DNA from: Polytrichum commune
Taxonomy: Eukaryota > Streptophyta > Polytrichopsida > Polytrichales > Polytrichaceae
Assembly: GCA_950295325.1 (NCBI GenBank)
Contig: OX485806.1
Span: 3,904,001-3,968,000, forward strand
DNA: 64,000 nt
Reading direction: 5' to 3'
In this document: positions 49,502 to 58,245 of the stretch, piece after piece
How positions within the stretch are numbered: the first letter of the stretch is position 1
Layout: each line of letters starts with the position of its first letter
The notes under the pieces: model-generated
What the model saw: the letters and a program-made list of their open reading frames with translations, nothing else
Databases searched by the model: none
What the model was told of the DNA's origin: nothing
Position numbers and translations under genes: made by a program

Positions 49502-51238
49502 TCATTGAGTACGATTGGTGGAAGCACCAAGTACCGACGATCTTCGACAGCGAGGACAACTCCATTGTCTAGATGGTAGAGAAGTCAATGGTGGCCTCAA
49601 GCATACCATGTGCCAACCGCGTTGACATTGATCATACAAGAGCATAGTAGCCGCTCCTTTCTTCTTTCCACACACAAAACATAGAAGACCCTCTGGCACA
49701 ACGGCCAGTTCAGGATGAACTGTACCCTCAATAGATAGATGACATGGGGCACAGTTTTTGGAATGCTCGCGACATTGCCTGCCATCCTTGCCTTCCAACA
49801 ACAACAAACCACTCGGCAACATCTCCTTCACCCGAAGGATAGTGCGCCCCGCCCTGACATCCAATGTCGTAGGCGCCTCATGTTGGAGATAGACATAATC
49901 CCCTTGCCGAAATCTCCGCAACTGAGGTCGGTAAGCACCACTACAAATGCGTGCATAACGCAATGTGTCACGGTGCTGAGCAATGGACAAATTCTCCATG
50001 GCCATAGGTATGGCCCTCTGGAAGAATTGAGCCCGCTCCTGCAAACACTCTGCCCAAAGGTCTGGGTCATCCAAGTTCACAACATGAGCTAGTTTTTCCC
50101 GAATAGAACTCGGGAGTATAGGCTCACGTCCATACAATAATTGATACGGGCTGTAGGATGCCAGAGAGGCCTGCCTACTAAATCGATAACCCATAGCAAT
50201 CCATGGCAACATAAGGTCCCAATCCCGGTGGCTTCCCCGAAGTAATCCATACTTCCTCAAGTCACACTTGGTTGTCTGAACAACCCATTCAGCCAAGCCA
50301 TCTGCCTCCGGATGATCCCGAGAGGTGGTGCGGTGATCTATGAGAGCCTGAGTGCACAACTCCTCAAAAGCACCAAGGAACTCCCTCCCTTGGTCCGTCA
50401 ACACCTCAGCTGGTGCTCCAAAACGTGCTAACACACGATCCAAAAAGGCGGCCGCGGCCAACTCTGCAAAGTTCTGGGGTAGAGCAACAAGCTCAATCCA
50501 CTTGCTAAAATGCTCCACCATCACCAAAACGTACTTTGCTCCACGTGGTGTAACCATCAACGGCCCTGCAAAGTCCAGCGACCAACGGTAGCCTAATCCC
50601 ATGATAGGTAAGGGCTGTAACTGAGGTGATAAGGTGTTAAAGCTAGACCTGACCCGGTCACAAACTTCACACCTCCCGACATATGCAGCCACCTGCTGAT
50701 ACATGCCAGTCCACCAATATTGGCCACGCAACATCGAATGTGTCCTGCGTATGCCAAAATGGCCAAGTTCCTTGTGCACTTGTCGCACCAAGGAGGCCCT
50801 CTGATCCGGCCTAGGAACAATACGCCTTGTCCCATCCGGCCACAATCGAAATAACAAACCGTTCTCCCAACGGAACCTTGTTATCCGATGTCCAATCCTA
50901 TCCCTTTTCATTGCCGAAATAGACAAAGGACAGGTACCCTGTTGAAGCTTATGCAATACAGGAAGGTCCTCCCATATATCCGCAATAGCTTGAGGCCGAT
51001 CAGTCTCATCATCCGAGCCTTGTATCGGAATCTCAACAGATGAACCAGAAAATAAAGTGAGGTAGGCAGCCGCGTGCCAACCTGGAACCGCCTCTCGATC
51101 ACAATCTCTATGCCACCTGGTCCCGGTCAAGTCCTCATCCGAAGGACTTGGATTGCGTGAGAGTCCATCTACATCCATGTTGGTAATCCCAGCACGGTGT
51201 ACTACCTCAAAGTCATACTTTTGGAGCAACAAAGCCTA
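49502..51238 (-). pseudogene. End of RNase H, integrase and C-terminal PHD finger of the retrotransposon
   Basis: A long open stretch of 576 codons (51,232 down to 49,502), cut off from the upstream part by a TAG at 51,236-51,238. It begins with the RNase H end (NMDVDGLSRNP). Then come the HHCC zinc domain (HKELGHFG ... CEVC) and the integrase core with its catalytic Asp (SLDFAGPL), Asp (LTDQGREF) and Glu (GLAEWVVQ). After the integrase C-terminal region comes a PHD-like module, CFVCGKKKGA ... GWHMVCLRPPLTSLPS ... WSCPRC. Its spacing fits C4HC3, but the third ligand position reads Tyr in LLYDQC, where family members have Cys. PHD fingers read histone H3 tails, and chromoviruses use a chromodomain in this position. 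No chromodomain is seen here. Confidence 0.9.
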
Positions 51239-52636
51239 CATGGCAAGCTTATCCGACTCCATGAGCCACCGTAACGGCTAATGATCAGTTACCAAAGTAA
51301 AGTGTTGACCATAAAGATATGGCCGGAAATGGGCAATAGCCCACACCGCCGCCAATGCTTCTCCCTCATAGGACGAATAATTGGCCTCCGCTGTGTTGTT
51401 GCTTCGCGACGCGTAAGCAACAACATACTCCCGGCCAACGTCATCTTTCTGGGTAAGAACTGCTCCCAAACCCAATGAGCTCCAGTCTGTATGCAACTGG
51501 AAAGATTTGGAGACATCTGGACGTCGAAGCACTGGAGCCGTACCCAGTTTCTGCTTCAATGTCTCAAATGCCTGATGCTGCTCACGACCCCAAGTCCAAG
51601 GTTGGTCTTTGCTCGTGAGAATGGTGAGCGGCTTGGCAATCAAGCTAAAGTTCTTGACGAATCGCCGATAGTAATTCGCCAAGCCCAAGAAAGCACGAAG
51701 TCTCGACACATCTACCGGTGCTAGAATCTTCTGCAATGCATTCACCTTAGCTTGTTGTACCCCAAGACCTCCTGAAACAATCATATGCCCCAAATATGCC
51801 AACCGGTCATGAAAAAACTTGCACTTGTCGTGGTGCAAGCGTAATCCCCACCACTGTAACCGTTCAAAAACGGCTTGCAGATGCCTCACATGCTCCTGTG
51901 GTGTTGTGCTGAAGATGATCACATCGTCTATGTAACACCGAGCAAAAGGCAAGCCAGAGAGAACCTGATCCATCACCCGCTGAAACTCAGCGGGTGCATT
52001 CTTCAGGCCAAATGGAAGAAACTTCCAATGATAAAGTTGATCTTTCCCATCTTGATCAACTCCCCAAAATGCGGTCTTCACCCGATCTCCCGTAAGTAAT
52101 GGAAGTTGGTGATATCCGGATCTCAAGTCCAAGGTGCTAAAGACTCAAGAAAATCCGATGGCATCGAACAACTCCTCCGGGATCGGCATGGGATACCGAT
52201 CCGACTTGGTCTTCCGATTAATTGGACGGTAATCCCCACACATCCGTTTCTCCGTCCAATTGCCAAAGATATCCTTCTTCGATGGCATAACCATAGCACA
52301 AACATACTCCCCGTTGGAAAGTTCGATTAGCCCTGCTGCCAAGAGCTCTCCGCAACGAGCCTAAACGCCAATCCGCTCGGAAACACTGAGCCTGTAAGGT
52401 CTCCGAAAAATGGGATGGTCGTCCTCCAACTGAATGTAGATGGGTTTTCCTTTATAACCTTCAAGATCCTGAAGGCTAAAAGCAAAACATCTACGGTACG
52501 AGCGAATAAATGCTCGTACCTTCCGTGCCTCAGCACCAGTGAGACGAGGGCCTAATTCAAGTGGCCAATCATCAAACTCTGTAGTCTCCCTCTCCACCAA
52601 AGGAGAACCACCTGATGCTAGTACAAACTCTAATCG
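51239..52636 (-). pseudogene. Reverse transcriptase and RNase H of the retrotransposon
   Basis: Four open pieces in one frame are separated by stops at 52,361-52,363 (TAG), 52,145-52,147 (TGA) and 51,278-51,280 (TAG). The piece is bounded by TAGs at 52,637-52,639 and 51,236-51,238. The reverse transcriptase shows RMCGDYRPINRKT, LDLRSGYHQ, FLPFGLKNAPAEFQR and the active site CYIDDVIIFS. RNase H shows LHTDWSSLG, SYEGEALAAVWA and the VTDH Asp. The enzyme would copy element RNA into DNA; with these stops it cannot be made from this copy. Confidence 0.93.
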
Positions 52637-52639
52637 CTA

Positions 52640-55600
52640 ATGAGAGGAGGGTGCATTAACCATGCCCCCAGTCTCGGTGCTAGTACTAGAGTCTGACATT
52701 TCTTCATCACCACCAATATGTGATGATGAAGCCACCACCGGAGGCGAAAAAACCGAAGCAGTGTAAAAATGTTGAGCTCGAAGCTCCTCCATCACATGCT
52801 GCTTGAATTGAAAAATTCGTTTGGCTTTTCCAACCATGGCGTGAATTCCCTCCTCCATGGGTGTGGACCGTTGTGCCCCTTGACCAAAGTCCTCTGCCCC
52901 TAGAGACAACCATTGGTCACCACGATGCCTTTGCAATGAAACGCATAAAGCAACAGTCCACACCATAGTATGAAGATCCATAGCTTGGCCCAACACGAAG
53001 CATCGTTGGCCCTTAGAAAGGCCGGGAGTTGTGGTGGTGCCAGTGCGGAATCCCATGGCACGTTCCCGTTCGTCAGCCAATGGTTCGGTGTGGGTTTTGG
53101 TGTGAACATCCCACACCATACCCGGCCCCTATCGCGGAAAGCGAATGACTGTGGAAACGTCATAAATGTGGGAAAGGCCCGCCGTGGTGCCCCCATTTTG
53201 TTGACCAATGCCAACTGGGGTAAATCATCTCGAACAACCGGCAAAGAAGTCCGGTTTGGATCCAAGATGTCATCCACCTTTTGATCAAAAGGTGGAAGCA
53301 CTGTAGAAAATGTTGCAGCTAAAGTAGATGACGGTGCGAGGTTGGTCCAAATCCACCGAGGCCGGTGGGCATAAGAACCAATGCTCGCGGCATCCACAAA
53401 AATGGGATCTCCAAGGTGTTGACGAACATAATAATCGCCTTCCAACACCTTGTCCCGAGAGTCTCCCAACAAAGGTACATTCTCGAAAATATACCCTGGA
53501 GGGAAAGGTTGGTGGGAATACCACCACTGCATGAGGCGGATGAGGTCCCAAAATAGAGTAGACCTGGGATCCTCTAGTCCTCCGCCTGCTCCAGCACGTG
53601 AATGGCCCTGGCATGGCCATCTCGCAATGACCATATCCACCGGACCTAAGTGTCGTAAGTCGGCCTCACTGATGAGTGTGACATCACGAGGGAGACGTGA
53701 AAAACACCCACGAATGGCAGTCGGGTGTAACTGTTGTGGGTACAATACCATCAACTGGTGAAGATGATGACGAGCTGCACGGGTGGACACTGGAGAGTTG
53801 TCCACATAGACATATCGGTTGACCGTAAGGCCAACCTCCAATACGGCTGCCAAACCTGTGGCAATGCCCCCAAACAGCTCCACCAAAGTAATTCCATTGT
53901 CTGGAGGACGCCACAAAATGGGACGTGCCAACGTTGATAGACTATCCGATATGACAGGTGTGATAGAACTGAGAGAGAGGACAATGTCATCACACCTTTG
54001 GAACAAGCCAATGAAATCACGCCACGGAGGTAGAGGGTCATTGGGATGTCGCACCAAGGAATGCCTAGGTGCCATCGCCTGTGGGTCTTCAACACTCCCC
54101 AGGAATGCTAATGACTCCTCCAATAATGTGGATCCATGAGGCAATGTATCCACCATAGCACTGCATCCAGAAAGCATGGATAATGGTGCGATAGTGGCGG
54201 CTGCTGCGAATGCCACAGGAATGAGTTCCCTACGACCGTCTCCAGCCGACCAACCTGGGCGGATCCATGCCTCCTCAGTCCAGTTGTCCAACCCAAACCC
54301 AAGAGGATAAAGTGCTTGCTGACCAACTAAAATGTCATAGTTGGTCGCATCCGTTACCGCACACCTAAGAAGAAGAGGTGCGGGTGAATCTCCAGGCTTC
54401 AAGCGGAAGCTAAGCTGTAATGGCTCCCGAGTATAACCAGTGGCCCGCTCCACGTGGCCAATAGATGTGACGATGGTAAATGGACAAGGAGCCAAGTCGT
54501 CGGCCGTCAATCGCAATTCATGCGCAAGCTTTTTGCCGATCATAACAGGTTGTGCTCCTGAATCCATCATCACACACTGGGGAGCAACTCGAATAGGGTT
54601 GCCCCCAGTCCGGCCGACCATCAAAATGTCGGAATCATTCACCATCCGTATAACGCCAGGTCGAATGCCTCGACGCTCGCGAGCAGGTCGAGCAGTGACA
54701 TCATACAGATAAGTTGCTCCAGCGGATACTAGTGAGTCATAAGACGTGGTCAGTGCCCTATCATCTGAGGCGTGTGCGTCAAAATACGCAATGGTCTGTG
54801 CCGCAAGTCTCGCTCGCCGTTTGGCCACCTCCTCAGGATCTTCAGAAGCAGGGATGTCTGTAGTGGCTTGAGCCACGGTCAGAGAAGGTAAGGATGCCTT
54901 CCCTTCCAAAATCCTACCTGCTAAGTGAAAAACCTTAGCAAGTTGGAACTCTGGCGACGACCACTCCATTGCCGTGAACAAAGGTGTGTGCAACACCTTG
55001 GATGCCAACGTGTGTGCCATGTCGGTCGCTGAACGTGAAACCTCATCGTTCGGATGATGACCACTGACAGATTGGACGGCATCGGCCAATCCAAAGGATA
55101 ATGGTAGGCGTGCCTGACCAATTTGGTCCGCGGGCGCATTGTCCCGAGCTTGCAAGCTTGCCACATTTTCATTTGTGGTCGAAGGTATGGCTTGTGACAC
55201 GGCTCGAGCACGTGTCACGGCTGCGGAACTCACCACCTCGCCCGAGGCTCCGAACATATAGTAATCCGGCGTGGAAGAACTAGCCTGAGCTCCGGAGGAA
55301 GACGGTGAGGCCAAGATTTGGCTGGATGACGCTAAACTTTTGAACCTTTCCTCCATGGCTCCAATCTTCGCCTCCAACGTCTTCTCCCGGTCGGAAGAAG
55401 GGCGTTTCTCAAGATGGAGAGCAAAGCAGTTCTCCACCGTATGATTGTTCCGCCCACAATGGGAACACTTCAACTGGTTGGGTAAATGTTTACACGTGCC
55501 CTTCGTTGAATCCTTAGCGGGAACAAATGATTTCCGCTTCAGATTACCTACAGTCTGGGCTGGCTTTTGCTTGGAAGGACAATCCTTCTTAGCGTGGCTG

Positions 55601-56754
55601 GCCTGCCCACAAGACCAACAATACATGGTCTTGTCCATCTCGGCCTCCGCCAATCCCGCAGTTGCCACCGGAACTCTTCGGGATTTGCTAGAATCTACTA
55701 GCAGGGACACCAAATCAGTGGCGTTGTGCTGACACAATGCACGATCACACTGCTCCACAATGGCGAATGCCTCTGCGAGTGTCGCCCGACTACCATAATC
55801 CATGATGATCCTGGGTAGCGCCAAGTCAATGAGACGTTTGTCAATCTTGGACAAAAACACCTTCACCAATTGACTTTCCGCAAACACACCTCCAGATTCT
55901 CTGGCAAACCTCGCCAACCTCGTATACATGGTACGAGGTGTATCATCCTTCTCCCGTCTAAAATCTTGTATTCGCTGCATCTGGTCCCGACGGAAACCTC
56001 CGTACTCCTCATGTAGATGCAGCTCAAATGCCCGCAATGGCTCAAAAACCGGCGGAGCCCCCAAAGAGGCTAAAGCCGCCTGGGTAGCCTGGGCATAACG
56101 GGAGAGTGGAAGAATGGGGCTCGACGTACTCGCCACAGCGGGAGCAGAACCCTTATCCTTGGGTTCACCAGGAGAAGCTCCCTCCACGTTCACCACAAAT
56201 ACTCCCTCCGGCACCTCCGATTTAACCTCAGGGACGGCCATGAAGGTGGAAGCTGCGCCTTCCTTCAATGCGGATACCAACTCAACCCGAGTCTCCCAGT
56301 ACCGCTCCACCTGACGCAGCTCCATCCAATGAGCCTCCGTCCACTGTTCATAAGTTTGGAGAGCTTCATGCTCCAAATGCTGAGGCAGAAGCTCGAACGC
56401 ATACCAATCGTTGAAATTGGTATTGCGTTGGCATTTCTCTCGCATCCACGTACGAAACCGGATTTTTCAGTATTGCAGAAAAATGGTCCCTGCTCGACCG
56501 GAAAACCAGTCCCGTATCCCTCCCCTAGTCTCCTTCTCCATATCGTCAAAGGTTCTCACCCACAAGACGTGAGACCGAGTGATAGTCCCCCACGCCGAAG
56601 TAGGCTGAAAAGCCTCGTTGGGTGCTACCACTGGTTCAACGTCCAAGAGGTCCAAGGGATGACCTTCCGATGCTCTTTTTTCCTCCTTGTTTCTCCGCGA
56701 ATCCGCAATGTTTGTCTTCCTCCACTCTAAAATCTCGCAACTACTTGTTTTCAC
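52640..56754 (-). pseudogene. Gag, protease and DNA methyltransferase part of the retrotransposon polyprotein
   Basis: The frame opens at an ATG (56,752-56,754), about 70 bases after the primer-binding site. It has a TGA at 56,467-56,469 and is then open for 1,181 codons to 52,900. A Gag-like helical region (GGFRRDQMQRIQDFRREKDD) is followed by two CCHC knuckles, CWSCGQASHAKKDC (about 55,580-55,625) and CSHCGRNNHTVENC (about 55,425-55,470). A retropepsin-like site, MMDSGAQ, lies at about 54,555-54,570. The methyltransferase follows (about 53,900-52,915, listed separately). At 53,121-53,130, in a C-run on the plus strand, the frame shifts by one. The methyltransferase end and all of pol continue in the other frame down to the TAG at 52,637. 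Confidence 0.9.
52915..53905 (-). pseudogene. C5-cytosine DNA methyltransferase domain inside the retrotransposon
   Basis: Motifs appear in canonical, unpermuted order. Motif I is ITLVELFGGIATGLAAVLEV (about 53,840-53,900), motif IV is ARWPCQGHSRAG with the catalytic Pro-Cys pair (about 53,590-53,620), motif VI is FENVPLL (about 53,470-53,490) and motif VIII is AHRPRWIWTN (about 53,345-53,370). A target-recognition-like segment follows (RAFPTFMTFPQSFAF). After the frameshift come motif IX/X-like pieces (ERAMGF and CFVLGQAM). The FGGIATGL block and the HRPRW block resemble DNMT3-type enzymes more than CMT or DNMT1, but I cannot run a phylogeny. An intact relative would methylate cytosine in DNA. 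All key residues up to motif VIII are intact in this copy, but the frameshift separates the C-terminal AdoMet-side motif. Confidence 0.9.
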
Positions 56755-56809
56755 ACTCTTTCTCGAGTGTCGGAGTTCAAGATTTAAAGAAAAGAGCTGG
56801 AATCATGCA

Positions 56810-56823
56810 CATTCTTGCCAAGT
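56810..56823 (-). other. Presumed primer-binding site, complementary to the element's own LTR
   Basis: Directly after the 5' LTR the coding strand reads acttggcaagaatg. It contains the TGG expected of a tRNA-type site, but all 14 bases are also the exact complement of LTR sequence at 57,019-57,032 as transcribed. Confidence 0.6.
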
Positions 56824-57156
56824 GAGAAGGAAGATAGTAGAACACTCACAATAGCTCTAAATCTCTTCAAATGCACACAAATTAGTCAAGCTATCTCTCA
56901 CTCCACCAAGGGAGAATCCAAGAGTGTAAGTAGGGGAAGAAGAACTCAAGATTTATTGCAAAATCATGCAATCTACACCTCACACAAGCTCTCTCCACAC
57001 ACTAACTCATAAGACTTGACTTGGCAAGAATGCCAAGCCAAGGAGGAGGCTCCTCACTTAGGAGCCTTCCTCTCCACATCTAGATTCATCCATCCAAATC
57101 TAGATGGATGAAACCCAACGGATAAGGTGCGGCCGTCGACGCCGCATACCGTGACA
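56823..57156 (-). repeat. 5' LTR lacking its first 106 bases
   Basis: Matches bases 48,779-49,109 with four transitions in 331 bases. In coding orientation it starts TGTCACGG rather than TGTTGAGG and ends CTTCCTTCTCA. Confidence 0.85.
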
Positions 57157-57230
57157 GACCGGTATTACAATTGCGATCCTCACAGGTAGATTCTTTGCTA
57201 CTAAGACATGATGTTGACCATTATAACCCT
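57157..57230. repeat. Right half of the dispersed repeat split by the retrotransposon
   Basis: The sequence ggtattacaattgcgatcct and onward corresponds to the part of 3733-3940 that follows the break. Confidence 0.5.
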
Positions 57231-57756
57231 ACATTCATATATATAAATATATATAAGTTTGACATTGCAATCAACTTATGGAGCCCACACTTTGAAATCC
57301 ATTGAATGGTCCTATTAGTGTGGGTGGAAAATTAGAGTGGAAGTAATTAGAGTCGGCCTCACTAAACTTCTAGTCAAAGTGGAATTATTGTAGATCCAAG
57401 TCCCTGGATCTTCCTCTGAGTCTTCATCAAGAATCCTGACCAACACCTTACATAAAATAAAATAATCACCTTAGATAAAAAAAAAGTCAACACAAAAGCA
57501 AATTATCACCAACATTAATTTTCTAATCATTGTGGCCCATGCTAATTGTCTACTAGAAATTTAGCATGGGTGGAAAGTAGATGTGGCCCACACTAAATCT
57601 CATTATGAGAATTAGTGTTGGCTCTAGAATATTGTGGGCCACAGTAATAGGACTATTTAGTCCACTTCCTAGTCCCATAACTCTTTTGGCTTCCCGGACT
57701 TTATATTCAATTTCATTTCATTTCATTTCATTCCCTCCGAGTTGCGTGCACAACAC
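57231..57756. other. RAE1 upstream flank
   Basis: AT-rich DNA without coding signal. A short (TTTCA)n run lies at about 57,710-57,733, shortly before the duplicated promoter block. Confidence 0.5.
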
Positions 57757-58245
57757 GGTTTAAGGTGTCGTAAAGGACGGCCATAGGGTGGTCTTTGCCA
57801 ACCCAAGCACAAAGGGCGGAATTAGGGTTCGAAGCTCTCTCCAATTGTCGGAAGACACAAACCGAATAGACACAGAGCAGCAGTAGCAGCAGGAGCTCCG
57901 GTGCGCGATTTTCGTCGTCGCCACTGAGGGGCGACAATCAAATTGCAGCATCGTCCCTTTCGTTTCCTTATCCCATTCATTGCTCTGAGCTCCGAGGAAC
58001 GAGGATAGCAAGCGATGGCAAATTTTGGGACCATCTCTGCCACCCAGCCTCACAACCCTAACAAGTCATTCGAGGTTCCTTCTTGTTCGCTCTCGCCCTT
58101 ACTTACATCTTTACTTTCTCGCTTCTTACAGCCTTTTAAGGCGTGTTGAGAAGCCTGTGGCGTTATTGTTCAGTTTGGGTCGGTTTTAAGCTCAAACTGT
58201 GGAGATAGTTGTTTTAGGGTTTAGTCTCCCATTTTTTGGCCACGG
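57757..58245 (+). promoter_or_regulatory. RAE1 promoter/5' UTR, exon 1 and intron start: parent of the SCY2 duplicate
   Basis: The segment shared in inverted orientation with 44,413-44,907. The part before 58,015 is upstream/5' UTR sequence common to both genes, so promoter function is inferred from position. No core element is assigned. Confidence 0.7.

Larger units (their letters stand above)
48671..57156 (-). mobile_element. Ty3/gypsy LTR retrotransposon carrying a cytosine methyltransferase and a PHD finger
   Basis: An 8,486-bp insertion whose coding strand is minus. In coding order it has a partial 5' LTR (57,156-56,823), a primer-binding site, Gag with two CCHC knuckles, aspartic protease, C5-cytosine methyltransferase, reverse transcriptase, RNase H, integrase, PHD finger, polypurine tract, a full 3' LTR (49,217-48,779) and an extra partial LTR (48,776-48,671). 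Integrase after RNase H places it in Ty3/gypsy. The LTR copies differ by 4 transitions in 331 bases and 5 in 106, so it is old enough to have decayed but not ancient. No clean target duplication is seen (tgaca on the left, gaccg on the right). All coding parts share one frame except for a single shift in the methyltransferase. Confidence 0.93.

Noticed and set aside
49739-50092. Plus-strand frames inside the retrotransposon (also at 53,450-53,761 and 53,819-54,139)
   Set aside because: They are shadows of the minus-strand polyprotein and carry no domains of their own.
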